Positions 1 through 9,905 of a stretch of DNA of 64,000 nucleotides are shown here, one piece after another. The notes beneath the pieces are model-generated. The model was given only the letters and a program-made list of their open reading frames with translations. It made no database searches and was not told the DNA's origin. Each line of letters begins with the position of its first letter. Position 1 is the stretch's first letter. Position numbers and translations under genes: made by a program. The DNA is from Desulfosoma caldarium. GTDB lineage: Bacteria > Desulfobacterota > Syntrophobacteria > Syntrophobacterales > DSM-9756. The stretch covers positions 107,998-171,997 of the forward strand of contig NZ_RJVA01000015.1 of assembly GCF_003751385.1 (NCBI RefSeq), in the 5' to 3' direction.

Positions 1-1450
1 TGGCTTGGGCCAGAAGACAGAGGATTCGCCAATCAGGAAGACTTTCGCCCACAGGTTCCACGGCGGGTCGAATCCGCTGACATCGGCGTTCCGTATTGGT
101 CACGGTGCCTTCCTTTTCGGCACACGAGGCGGCAGCGAAGACCACGTCGGCCACCTGCGCCGTTTCAGATAGAAAGATATCCTGAACCACTAGAAACTCC
201 AGGCGCTTCATGGCAGAGCGCAGGTGATTCCAGTCAGGATCGCTAAGGCGCGGGTTTTCCCCGATCACGTACAGCGCCTTCAGTCTTCCATCCGCCATAG
301 CCTGCGCCATCTCCGTGATGGTCATACCGGGCTGTGCAGGAATGGGCACGCCCCAGGCGCGCGCGAATCTGTGGCGCACTTCCGCATCGGTGACCGGCTG
401 ATAACCCGGCAACACATTAGGCAAACCACCCATATCACATGCACCCTGCACATTGTTCTGTCCCCTCAGAGGATTAACGCCGCCGCCCCGGACACCAACG
501 TTGCCACATAGCAAGGCCAGATTGCACACGGCCTTGACGTTGTCGACCCCGGTGCTGTGCTGCGTGATTCCCATGGCGTACACGATGGAAGCGGGCTTGT
601 TCAGCGCGTAAAGCCTGGCCATCTTTTCCAGGACACCCGCTTGCACTCCCGTGATCGCTTCCACTCTCTCAGGAGTGTAGGCAAGCACCGAGCGGGAAAA
701 TTCTTCAAATCCTTCGGTTCTGTTTTGAATGTAAGCTGTATCGTGCCAGCCGTTGCGCACGATGTGATACATCATCCCGTTTAGCAAGGCCACGTCTGTG
801 CCCAACCGATGCTGCACCGCCACGTCAGCGTACAGGCCCAGGTGAATCCGTCTCGGGTCGGCCACCATCACCACCGCCCCTTTTTCTCGAGCGCGCCAGA
901 TTCGTGTGGCGATCACAGGATGGCATTCTGTCGTGTTAGATCCGATCACGAAAAGACACGCACTGTCCTCCATATCGGCGATCGAATTGGTCATGGCTCC
1001 ACTTCCAAACGCGGCGGCAAGACCTACCACCGTGGAGGAATGTCAAAGCCTGGCACAATGATCAATGTTGTTGGTGCCCAAGACCGCGCGAGCAAACTTT
1101 TGCGCCAGAAAGTTTTCTTCATTGGTCATCTTGGCGGACACAAGCACACCAATGGCTTCAGGTCCGTGCTTTTCCTTAATCTCCGAGAGTCGATGCGCCG
1201 CAACGTGCAGCGCCTGTGGCCAACTGGCCTTATGCAAACGCCCCAAAGTTCGCACGAGAGGCGCTTTGAGCCTCAGCGGGTGGTGCACGAAAGCATGAGC
1301 ATTCCATCCCTTGATGCACAGTTTTCCGTCACTGACCACGTGGCCTTTCAAAGGCAGCACGCCCAGGATGCGGCCGTTCATGACCTTGTAAAGCACACCG
1401 CACCCTACGCCGCAATAAGGACACACGGACGGCACGCACTGGTAATCCAT
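1..1450 (-). CDS. fdhA: Selenocysteine-containing formate dehydrogenase catalytic subunit (5' part, runs off the left edge)
   Basis: Molybdopterin oxidoreductase that interconverts formate and CO2, presumably cytoplasmic (no Tat signal seen). The protein starts MDYQCVPSVCPYCGVGCG, giving the N-terminal [4Fe-4S] cysteines (CPYCGVGC, later DGKLCIKG). At codon 136 there is an in-frame TGA in the context CARL-U-HSSTVVGL. E. coli FdhF has VUHGPSVAGL at its Mo-binding Sec140, so TGA here is read as Sec. I checked the frame triplet by triplet: no other stop occurs from the TGA to base 1, so 483 codons are present. The text after the TGA is typical (GSNTTECHP, VVMVADPRR, NNVQGACDMGG). ATG 1450 has a GGAGG ribosome site 7 nt upstream. 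It is the last visible gene of the hdrA-mvhD-fdhB-like operon. An automatic caller would truncate it at 145 residues or less. Confidence is very high for family and Sec. Confidence 0.95.
1004..1045 (-). promoter_or_regulatory. Sec codon (TGA 1043-1045) and SECIS hairpin in fdhA
   Basis: After the TGA on the minus strand, a 6-bp stem CGGTGG/CCGCCG (one G-U pair) closes a loop TAGGTCTTG. A lower stem TCC/GGA lies below an internal bulge. The AGGTCT loop matches the apical loop recognised by SelB in E. coli fdhF. The stem begins 10 nt after the TGA. It was folded by eye, not by program. Confidence 0.8.
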
Positions 1451-1501
1451 GGCTATTCCTCCACGTCTTGAGAAAGGCAATCCGGCGGCGTTGCCCTTTC
1501 T

Positions 1502-2302
1502 TCATGTTCCCGACGCCAAAGCCTCCCGCTCTGCGTCGCTCAGTGGCCCCCAGATCAGTGGAATGGCGTCTTGACCCGGCACATATCCGTAAAGATCTCG
1601 AACTAACACGCCGACTTTTTGGTACAACGTTCGCAAAGGAATATCGGCCGGACATGCCTCTTCACATAACCCACAATCAACACATCGACCCGCCATGTGG
1701 ACGGCACGGACAAGATGAAACAAAGGTACCTCGACGGGCAGACTCCCCGTCTTGATCAAGTCCTCGTCCTGAAGGGTGCATTCGCGACAGACGCACACTG
1801 GACAAATGTCCCGACATCCATAACACTTAATACATTTTTCAAACTCGTACATCCACCTGGAAAATCTTTCTTCAGCACTCATGGAATCCACAACACTAAA
1901 GCTCTTCCCCTTAGGAATACCTTCTCCCGGAACTCGTGATAGATCTTCGCCTCGATCAAGACCGGAACAGATAACCTGGGTCTGCATGGGAGACGCACAG
2001 CAGGGGGTGCGCAACAACTCAATCCTTTCTTGATCAATGGCGCGCAGAGCATGCAATACGGTTGTGGCTCTTTCCGTACACTGGCGGGCAAGAATCCCGA
2101 TCCGCAGGTGGGGATCTTCTTGAAGAATCTCTCGGGCAATTTTTTCCAAGGGATAACGATACGGTCCTTCGCGAAAGTCATCAAGATCATCCAGAGCCTT
2201 CTTGCTGAAAACCCAAGGGATGGCCAGTCCATCTACCGCCTTGTAGCCCACAAACAGGTCCACAAGACCGTCTTCAAGCCACTGTCTAATGGTCTCACGC
2301 AT
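1502..2302 (-). CDS. Two-[4Fe-4S] ferredoxin-like electron-transfer subunit of the Fdh/Hdr complex
   Basis: This 266-residue soluble protein has two cysteine clusters in its C-terminal half: CIKCYGCRDICPVCVCREC near residue 155 and CVDCGLCEEACP near residue 210. That is enough for two [4Fe-4S] clusters, and a conserved CC pair (RTPCCASP) lies near residue 100. The N-terminal half (IGILARQCTERA) resembles the beta-type subunits that accompany cytoplasmic formate dehydrogenases and F420-type oxidoreductases. It sits between mvhD (8-nt overlap) and fdhA (51-nt gap), so it most likely wires FdhA to MvhD/HdrA. ATG 2302 follows AGGAGG at good spacing. It could also be called HdrC-like from its cluster pattern, but it is longer than HdrC. 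The function is inferred from context. Confidence 0.75.
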   Translation of the reverse strand: MRETIRQWLEDGLVDLFVGYKAVDGLAIPWVFSKKALDDLDDFREGPYRYPLEKIAREILQEDPHLRIGILARQCTERATTVLHALRAIDQERIELLRTPCCASPMQTQVICSGLDRGEDLSRVPGEGIPKGKSFSVVDSMSAEERFSRWMYEFEKCIKCYGCRDICPVCVCRECTLQDEDLIKTGSLPVEVPLFHLVRAVHMAGRCVDCGLCEEACPADIPLRTLYQKVGVLVRDLYGYVPGQDAIPLIWGPLSDAEREALASGT

Positions 2303-2834
2303 GGTAGCCTCCTGTACCCTCCCCCAGTTGCGAGTGACCGGGACCTATCTCTGGCGCCACGCCCGGTGGAAAGCGCCGGGCTGTGAGAACAACCTGGGGC
2401 ATGTGCTCTATAGCCTTGCGCCTCGTCTTCATCGGGACAGGACCCAAAACCCTGATCTGCTCGGTGAACTCCCGAACCACTTGAGCAAACTTTGAAGCTT
2501 CGGCGGAGGAAATCCACTCGAGCCGCAAACGGCCTTCTAAACCCACGAAGCCAATCAGCTCTTGCAAGAACCGGATTCGCTTCAGAGCCTGATGATTACC
2601 AACCTGGTAATGGCAATCACCGATGTGTCAGCCTCCCACCAAAATCCCATCTGCACCGCTTTGAAAAGCACGCAAGATGTGGTGCAGGGAAACGGAAGCC
2701 GAACACATGACACGAATGGGACGAAGGTGCGCCGGATACCTTAGACGACTCACTCCGGCCAGGTCCGCAGCCCCATAAGCGCACCAGTTGCATAAAAAGG
2801 CCAAAATCTTTGGGCGATATGTCCCTTCTGCCAT
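2295..2834 (-). CDS. mvhD: MvhD/VhuD-like [2Fe-2S] electron-transfer subunit, selenoprotein
   Basis: Delta subunit of the methyl-viologen-reducing hydrogenase family, which passes electrons from a hydrogenase or formate dehydrogenase to HdrA. The start (KILAFLCNWCAYGAADLAG) and middle (IRVMCSASV, GADGILVGG) are typical. Codon 69 is TGA and the same frame then continues HIGDCHYQVGN and RLRLEWISSAEASKFA, the normal MvhD sequence. Most homologues have Cys at this point (VGGCHPGDCHY), and methanococcal VhuD is known to carry Sec there. With Sec the product is 179 residues, slightly longer than usual (about 140) because of a tail after ELGPV-type sequence. GGAGG precedes ATG 2834. It lies 46 nt after hdrA and overlaps the next gene by 8 nt. 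Without recoding it would appear as two unexplained fragments of 68 and 90 residues. Confidence 0.92.
2591..2630 (-). promoter_or_regulatory. Sec codon (TGA 2628-2630) and SECIS hairpin in mvhD
   Basis: A perfect 6-bp stem ATTACC/GGTAAT closes the five-base loop AGGTT 16 nt after the TGA. Below an internal bulge, GAT pairs with ATC. The loop again carries AGGT, like those in fdhA and hdrA of this operon. Confidence 0.8.
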
Positions 2835-2880
2835 GTTTTCCTCCCCGCTTCGAGTCCTTCATGTGTGGGACATCTGAGGC

Positions 2881-5800
2881 TCAAACTGCCAGAACGGCTT
2901 GGATTTGGGCGTAAATTTGCCGATGCGTAAATCCCTGCAGGGCCGGGGCCTCGGCCGGACAAGCGGCTCCGCAGGCGCCGCACCCCTTGCAAAGCGCCTC
3001 AAGAACACGGGCCGTTCCGGTGGCCTCGTCGCGCTGGATGGCTCCAAAAGGACAAATCTCAACACACACACCGCATCCTGTGCAACGCGTGGCATCTATT
3101 TCACTGATGATACCGCCTAGCGTAACCTTGTCGCGTCGGAGAATCCCGATGGCCTTGGCGGAGGCGGCCAGAGCGTGAGCGACACTTTCGTCCAACGGCT
3201 TGGGGTAATGAGCTGTGCCGCAGAGGAACATCCCGTCATTAAAAAAGTCAACGGGCCGAAGTTTCGGGTGCGCTTCCAGAAACCAGCCGTCTCGATCCAG
3301 GGGAAGCTTATAGAGACGAGCCAGATTCGCGTTGTCTTGGGGCATCGACGCTGCGGCTAAGCAGAGTAAATCTGTTTTCCACGCGACGGGTCGTTGGAGT
3401 ATCGGGTCATGGATGCGAACGATCAGTCCGTCGCCATCCTTTTGAAGCTGTGGTTTGTTGCTGGGATCGTATCGAAAGAAAAGAACGCCAACTCGGCGCG
3501 CGTGCTGGTAAAGCTTTTCCCACGGTCCATACGTTCTCATATCTCGGTAGAGCACGGCAATCGTTACATCCGGATTGATTGCCTTAAGTTCCAAGGCGTT
3601 CCGAATGCTATGCCCACAGCAGACCCTGGAGCAATAAGGGCGCTCTTCATCGCGGGATCCCACGCACTGAATAAAAGTCACAGTGGAAAGACGACTCAGT
3701 GTGGCATCGCGCCTATTCAGCCACTCATCCAATTCCACATTCGTTATCACCGCCGGATGCTCGCCATACAGGTACTCAGTCGGCTTCCTTTCTCGGGCCC
3801 CGGTGGCGATCAGAATCACACCGTGATCGATGGTCTGAAGGGAGCCGTTTTCTTGAATGGTTGTTCGAAAGTTGCCCACGAACCCTTCGGCATCAACGAT
3901 GGTGGCATTGCAGTGCAGCTGAATTTTCGGGTTGGCAAGAACCTCCTTGGTAAGTTGCTCCACAAAAGAACGAACCGGCTCTCCACGCCATGTCTTGTAA
4001 AGTCGAGCCGCCATCCCGCCCGGCTCGTTTTCTTTTTCCACTAAGTGCACCGTATAACCATGCGCTGCCACGTTCAATGCGGCCGTCATCCCGGCGACAC
4101 CGGCCCCAACGACCAAAGCGGACGGCGTGACCGGCAACGAAATCTCCTGCAATGGGCTCAGCAACGCCGCCTTGGCCACCGCCATACGCACCATATCCAT
4201 TGCCTTTTCTGTGGCTTGTTCTTTCTCTTCACTGTGCACCCATGAGTCTAGATTCCGAATGTTGGCCATCTCCAACAGGTACTTGTTGAGTCCTGCTTGG
4301 GTTAAAGTTTCTTGAAACAGCGCCTCGTGGGTTCGAGGAGAACACGCCGCCACGACGAGGCGGTTCAGCCCTTTGTCTTGAATCACCTGTACGACACGGT
4401 CTTGAGTGTCCCGGGAGCACGTAAAGAGGTTGTCTTCCACGTGGACGACGTGCGGTAGACGCCACGCCAGTTCAACCACCCGGCCCACATCCACCACACC
4501 ACCGATGTTGATGCCGCAATGGCATACAAAGACGCCGATGCGAGGAGGTTCTCCGTAGACGTCGCGTTGAGCTGGAATTTCCTTTTCCTTGACCAGCGTG
4601 CCGCGCACCGCTCCCAAAAGCCTTCCCGCGGCCGCCGCCGCCGCACTGGCCTCCATGACCGATTGGGGTATGTCTTTGGGGCCTTGAAAAGCCCCGCACA
4701 CAAAGACACCGGGTCGGGAACCGGCCACGGGGTCAAAGGAAGAGTGTTCGGCGAAAAGATCCTCGTTGAGTTGAACGTTCAGCCGGTCGGCCAAAGTCTT
4801 GGCGTGCGCGGGCGTCTGCAGCCCCACGGACAACACCACCAGATCAAAGACTTCTGAGACCACTCGGCCGTCTTCCGTGACGTAACGGACTTCCACGTCC
4901 CCGCCACTGCCAGGCACTTCTTCCAAGCTGTGGACACGAGAGCGAATGAAGCGCACCCCGTGCTCTTCCATAGCTCGGTTGTAGTACCTCTCAAAGTCTT
5001 TGCCGTGCGTGCGCATGTCCATGTAAAAAATGGCCGCCTCCAGATCTTTGCCCACATGCTCCTTGGCAATGACCGCTTCCTTGATGGCGTACATGCAGCA
5101 GACGGCCGAACAGTACGCATGGTCGCAGTGGTGAATGTCTCGGGATCCAACGCACTGCAGCCACGCGATCTTTTTGGGTTCCTTGTGGTCCGACGGCCTC
5201 ACCACATGGCCCATGGTGGGACCCGAGGCCGAAAGAAGCCGCTCGAATTCCATGGCCGTCATCACGTTGGCCAGCCGCTTATAGCCGTAGGTGTCATAGA
5301 CGCTGGGATCAAACGGTTCAAAACCGGGCGCCAAAATCACCGCCCCCACCTGAAGCTCTCGAACCCTTTCTTGGTCCTCATGCACCACGGCGTTGGCCAA
5401 ACAGGCGTCCACGCAGCGGTAACATTCCGAACAAACGCCGCAGTTCAGGCACCTTTGCGCTTCGCGGCGCACCTGCTCTTCGCTGAAACCCAACTGCACT
5501 TCGTTGAAATTGCCCCGCCGCTCCTCGGGACTCAGCCGGGGCATGCGCTCTCGAGGCATGCGATCGTAGCCTTCCGTCGGCACATCCTGCACCGCTTCCC
5601 AGCGCTTTTCGCGCCCCTTCTTCAAATCCTCACCGCGCAAAAACCGATCAATGGAAATGGCCGCCTCTTTCCCCGCCGCAATGGCTTCAATGACCGTGCG
5701 CGGCCCCGTCACCGCATCGCCTCCGGCAAAAATGTCCGGATCGTCCGACTGCAAGGTCACCGGATCCACCTTGAGGGTTCGCCAGTCACTGAGCGAGCAG

Positions 5801-7329
5801 GCACATTCCGGCGTCAGACACGCCCAGTCCGTCTCCTGGCCGATGGCCGCAATCACCGCATCCACTTCCAGAATAAAGTTGGATCCCGGAATCGCTACAG
5901 GTCGGCGCCTTCCGCTGGCATCCGGTTCTCCAAGGGCCATCTTGACGCATTCGATGCCCTTGACCTTGCCGTTTTCCCCAAGGATCCGCACGGGATTGGT
6001 CAGGGTGAGAATCTCGATGCCTTCCTCGCGGCACTCCTCGATCTCTTCCTCATTGGCCGGCATCTCCGCTACGCTTCGTCGATAAACAATAAAGGGCTTC
6101 GTGGATCCCGTGCGCAGAGCCGTGCGCACACAGTCCATGGCCACGTTGCCGCCACCCACAACCGCCACGCGGTCGCCCAAATAGATGCGTTCCCCCAGGT
6201 TCACGTCCCGCAGGAACCGCACGCCCGGAATCACCCCTTCCAGATCCTCACCCTCGATGCCCAGCTTCTTGCACTCATGCGCTCCAATGCCGATAAAAAA
6301 CGCCTTGTAGCCCTGCTCACGCAGCTGCCCGATGGTGATATCCTTGCCGATCTCCACGCCGGTTTTAAATTCCACCCCCATCTCGCGAATGACCTGGATT
6401 TCCGCTTCAACGATCTCCCGAGGCAGCCGGTAGGACGGAATGCCCACCGTCAGCATGCCCCCGAGAACCGGCAGCTTTTCAAACACCGTCACCCCATAGC
6501 CTTCCTGAGCCAGGTAATAGGCGCAGGTCAACCCCGCAGGGCCTGATCCAATAATGGCCACCTTTTCGTCCCGCTTCACCTTAATGTCCGGCACAAACCG
6601 GGTTTCGGCTTTGAGATCCAAATCGGCGATGTAGCGCTTGATAAAATCAATGGCCACCGGCTCATCCACCGTGCCTCGCCGACACGCCGTCTCACAAGGA
6701 TGGTGGCACACCCGGCCGCAAATGGCCGGAAGCGGATTGTCCTTCTTGATGAGTTCCAAAGCCTCGCGATACCGGCCCTGGGCCGCCAGAGCCACGTAGC
6801 CCTGAACCGAAATGTGCGCCGGACAGGTGGCTTTGCACGGAGACGTTCCGCGCTTTTCAATAGCAAAAGCCCCAGGTACCGCTTGAGCGTACCGGCGGTA
6901 CGCCGCCCGCCGCTCGCTCAAACCCATGTCATACTCGTTCTTCAAGCCCACAGGACACACCCGAGCGCATTCCCCGCAGCCCGTGCATTTGTCCATATCA
7001 ATGAAACGCGGCTTCTGCCGTATTTTCACCCGAAAATTCCCGGGCTCCCCCTCCAGGGCTTCCACTTCACTCAACGTCAAAATTTCAATATTCAAATGCC
7101 GGCCGACCTCGACCAGTTTGGGCGAGATGATTCACATGGCGCAATCGTTGGTGGGAAAGGTCTTGTCCAACTGGGCCATCACACCCCCAATGGACGCCTC
7201 CTTTTCCACTAAATACACGTAATAACCCATTTCCGCCAAATCCAGCGCTGATTGCATGCCCGCAATTCCACCGCCTACCACCAGGACCGATCCAGCCGGT
7301 GATTTCACGCAAGCACTGTGTCCATTCAT
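2881..7329 (-). CDS. hdrA: Giant HdrA (HdrL-type) flavoprotein with inserted GltD-like NAD(P)H module; selenoprotein
   Basis: Soluble flavin and iron-sulfur hub of about 1482 residues; ordinary HdrA has about 650. Modules in order: FAD Rossmann motif ([10 protein letters not shown], about residue 13); the family motif [19 protein letters not shown] with in-frame TGA at codon 66, where homologues have Cys; a [4Fe-4S] site [12 protein letters not shown] (about 116); a GltD/NfnB-like module (about 143-580, with IIGSGPAGL and [10 protein letters not shown]); [13 protein letters not shown] (about 633); an HdrA core (QCVGSRD, CSAVCC); a second HdrA copy ([32 protein letters not shown]); and two C-terminal [4Fe-4S] clusters (about 1416 and 1447). 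ATG 7329 has AAGGAG 8 nt upstream. No hdrB or hdrC is adjacent. A role in flavin-based bifurcation or confurcation between formate, ferredoxin and NAD(P) is inferred. Confidence 0.92.
7093..7134 (-). promoter_or_regulatory. Sec codon (TGA 7132-7134) and SECIS hairpin in hdrA
   Basis: From 11 nt after the TGA, CAAA then CTGGTC pair with GGCCGG then (after a CA bulge) TTTG, closing the loop GAGGTC. The two-part stem with GGTC in a six-base loop is the closest of the three to the E. coli fdhF element. Confidence 0.82.
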
Positions 7330-7355
7330 GGTTTGGACTCCTTGTCGTGCCGGAC

Positions 7356-8045
7356 TTACCAAAGCCCCATTTCCAAACGGCTGTGAAGGAAGAGCAGCTG
7401 CTTTTGAGTGAGTTCTCCGATGTGCTCGTTGATCCACGCAAGATCGCCTGAAAAAATGGCCGCCTTGGCCTCCGGGCTCAGCTTGTACTCACTCAAAGCC
7501 TCTGGTCCCTTTTCCATGAGTTGCCTCCAGAACGTTTTGTCATCCGCCGCCCGGTTCAAAACGCGCATGACTTCTCTGCGCTCGATAAGCTCGCTTTCAC
7601 GATCCGCCTCAGGTTGAGCAAGCCCCTTGGTCAATGCTTCCAAGCGTTCCTTCAACGCTTCACTGATAGACTTTTTGAACTCCTCCTCACTAAAGGGCTT
7701 CGGCAAATAATCCCGCGCCCCGATTTTCATGGCCTCCACCGCCGATTCCAAAGAAGAATATCCTGTGATGACAACAACTTCTGTTTGTGGACGGCGTCCT
7801 TTGACTTGCCGAATCACGTCGAGCCCGTTCATGTCCGGCAGCTTGAGGTCCGCCACCAACAGGTCAAAAGGCTTTTGCGCGATCTTTTCTAGGGCGCTCC
7901 TGCCCGTGACGGCGCAATCCACTTCGTAGCCTTCTTCCGACAATACCATCTCCAAACCTTTGGCCACGTGGAGCTCATCCTCCATCAAAAGAATGTGCGG
8001 TGTGGCCTTGTTCATCGTTTGCACCCTTTCTGCCACCGCGCTCAT
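7356..8045 (-). CDS. Response regulator with a helical output domain, first gene of the hdrA operon
   Basis: A 229-residue protein. Residues about 18-130 form a CheY-like receiver (acidic MEDE, phospho-acceptor in [13 protein letters not shown], conserved ITGYSS, and K in LPKPFS). The remaining 100 residues are charged and helical ([29 protein letters not shown]) with no recognisable DNA-binding or enzymatic domain. The stop lies 26 nt before the hdrA start, so the two are probably co-transcribed. ATG 8045 follows GGAGG. The C-terminal part could bind a protein partner rather than DNA, which would make it a phosphorylation-dependent modulator of the Hdr/Fdh complex; that is inference. The cognate kinase may be the one encoded at 9905-11122. 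Confidence 0.85.
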   Translation of the reverse strand: MSAVAERVQTMNKATPHILLMEDELHVAKGLEMVLSEEGYEVDCAVTGRSALEKIAQKPFDLLVADLKLPDMNGLDVIRQVKGRRPQTEVVVITGYSSLESAVEAMKIGARDYLPKPFSEEEFKKSISEALKERLEALTKGLAQPEADRESELIERREVMRVLNRAADDKTFWRQLMEKGPEALSEYKLSPEAKAAIFSGDLAWINEHIGELTQKQLLFLHSRLEMGLW

Positions 8046-8465
8046 CGTTGCTCCTCCCTGCTCGACCTTTTCTCGGCTCTTCCGGCTGTGGACCTTTCGA
8101 CCATGTCCTCAACTCCCCATCGTCCCCCGGACGACACCCCATTCGAAAACGGTGGGCGCCGAATCCGTCCACAGCCGACATCCGTGTCTTTGATGCCCAT
8201 GTGAAGTAACGGCCCATAGCCCGCACGCAAAGGAGCCCTTAAGGCCGCTTTTCAACACACGTGTGGCAAAATTCATGCACGATGCGTCAAGGCCCTCGCA
8301 GGGCGCCAAGATATTGGGTAGCTGTGGAAATTCCGTCGGTTACGGGTGCACCCCTTTCCTTTACCATAGGCACACCAAGTCCGAGGTGTCTTAAAACCCA
8401 TACGGCCCACACCGGACCATGACAGGATTCCTTAGAAAAGCTTAAGCTCAGATGTGTATAGAAAA
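8046..8465. other. 420-base intergenic region upstream of the response regulator-hdrA operon
   Basis: No convincing gene. A small perfect hairpin GTATAG-AAAA-CTATAC overlaps the end of the upstream regulator gene. At 8264-8279 on the plus strand, TGGCAAAATTCATGCA has sigma-54 spacing (GG and GC 12 bases apart), but it points away from the hdrA operon, towards the NtrC-type gene in antisense. I found no clear minus-strand promoter for the operon by eye. Confidence 0.4.
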
Positions 8466-9905
8466 CTATACGGTGGAATGCTGAGGCGTGCCTGCAGGGA
8501 TACGGTAGCGCTTCATGAGAGCGGAGAAGTTGGATCGTTGCATGCCCACGGCTTGTGCAGCCTTGGTGATGTTACCGCCATGATCTTGCAAGGCTCGAAG
8601 AAGAAAAAGCCTTTCCACGCGCTCATAGTGTTCACGAAGAACGGTTTTCTTAAAACTTTTCATTTCCGCCCAGGTTGAAGGAACGCCATCCGATGTCCGA
8701 AGACGCCGGGTCTCGAGGGCATCCAGGAGCGTCTCCAGATCCACCGAAGGTTTATCATCGGAGATGATAACCAGCCTTTCTACAGCATTTTTGAGTTGGC
8801 GCACATTGCCCGGCCATGGATGCTTCACCAGGGCTTCCAGCGCATCCTCGGTAAAGCCCTCAATCCGTTTCGACATTTTTCGACAGAAATAGTGTAGAAA
8901 ATGATAGGCTAGTCGAGGAATATCGTCTTGACGTTCACGAAGTGGTGGAAGGAAAATAGGAAAGACATTGATACGATAATACAAATCCTCGCGAAATTGT
9001 CCTTGAGTGGTCAAGGATCGAAGATCTTTATTGGTCGCGGAAATGACGCGCGCCTCTGTCGTTTTAAATTCCGATGCGCCCACAGGCTTGTATTCACGGG
9101 ATTCCAAAACTCGCAGAAGCTTTCCTTGAATTTCCAGATTCAGGTTGGCAATATCATCAAGGAAGAGTGTTCCCTTGCTTGCAATCTGAAAGATTCCGGC
9201 TTTGTCTTGCGTGGCGCCGGTGAACGCTCCTTTGACGTGACCGAACAGTTCGCTTTCCAGTAGTGTTGGGGACAAAGCACTCCCATCGATGGCAACAAAT
9301 TTTTCCAAGGCTCTTCGACTGTGCGCATGAATGGCTCGAGCCACCAGTTCCTTTCCCGTGCCGTGTTCTCCATAAATGAGTACGCTGGAGTCTGTGGGGG
9401 CCACCCTTTCGATCTGTTTGAAAACCTCCAACATCTTGGGGTTTTCCCCCACGATGTTGGAAAACCCATAGCGGTCCACCAGCTCCTCTCTAAGCCGCGC
9501 ATTTTCCTCCACCAGCTTCTTCTTCTCCACGGCACGCGCCACAGCCAACATCAGCTGATCGTCCGTAAAAGGCTTGGTGAGATAATCAAAGGCCCCCATC
9601 TTCATGGCCTTGACCGCGTTGGGCACCGTTGAAAAGGCGGTCATGATAATAATATACGCTTTGTGATTTATGCTTTTTGATTCTTCGAGAATACGCATTC
9701 CGTCCATATCCCCGAGGCGCAGGTCCAGAAGCACCACGTCGAAATCCTCCCGACGAAGAAGCTCAAGCCCCTCGCAGCCCCTCATGCACGTGCGAACGTG
9801 GTGACCATCTTCTTCAAGGACGGTACGGCACGCGAGCGCGAATTTCTTCTCATCGTCGATAATAAGGATGCGAGCCCTGAAGGACGTGGTCATGCTCATG
9901 GCCAT
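8466..9905 (-). CDS. NtrC-family sigma-54-dependent response regulator
   Basis: 479 residues in the classic order: receiver (IDDEKKFA, VLLDLRLGDMDG, LTKPF), AAA+ ATPase with Walker A GEHGTGKE, the sigma-54 contact loop GAFTGA, LFLDD as Walker B and arginine-finger context RINVFPIFLPPLRER, then a Fis-type helix-turn-helix (GGNITKAAQAVGMQRSNFSALMK). It should activate sigma-54 promoters when phosphorylated. A TTG at 9908 is also in frame, but ATG 9905 shares one base with the kinase stop (TGATG) and has AAGGAGGA upstream, so I chose ATG. It is translationally coupled to the kinase. Targets are unknown; candidates are the hdrA operon just downstream and the amt relic just upstream. Confidence 0.95.
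   Translation of the reverse strand: MAMSMTTSFRARILIIDDEKKFALACRTVLEEDGHHVRTCMRGCEGLELLRREDFDVVLLDLRLGDMDGMRILEESKSINHKAYIIIMTAFSTVPNAVKAMKMGAFDYLTKPFTDDQLMLAVARAVEKKKLVEENARLREELVDRYGFSNIVGENPKMLEVFKQIERVAPTDSSVLIYGEHGTGKELVARAIHAHSRRALEKFVAIDGSALSPTLLESELFGHVKGAFTGATQDKAGIFQIASKGTLFLDDIANLNLEIQGKLLRVLESREYKPVGASEFKTTEARVISATNKDLRSLTTQGQFREDLYYRINVFPIFLPPLRERQDDIPRLAYHFLHYFCRKMSKRIEGFTEDALEALVKHPWPGNVRQLKNAVERLVIISDDKPSVDLETLLDALETRRLRTSDGVPSTWAEMKSFKKTVLREHYERVERLFLLRALQDHGGNITKAAQAVGMQRSNFSALMKRYRIPAGTPQHSTV

Noticed and set aside
4930-6546. 538-codon open frame opposite hdrA
   Set aside because: It is an antisense shadow of GC-rich codons, His/Arg-rich with no family signature and no ribosome site.
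7132-7134. TGA in hdrA as a true stop, making hdrA a pseudogene or a split gene
   Set aside because: The family sequence continues in the same frame immediately after, the position is the conserved Cys, and two neighbouring genes show the same pattern with SECIS-like hairpins.
8449-8461. Partial match to a transposon mosaic end (AGATGTGTATA)
   Set aside because: The match stops after 11 bases and the sequence flows into the regulator stop codon and a natural small hairpin; no adapter follows.
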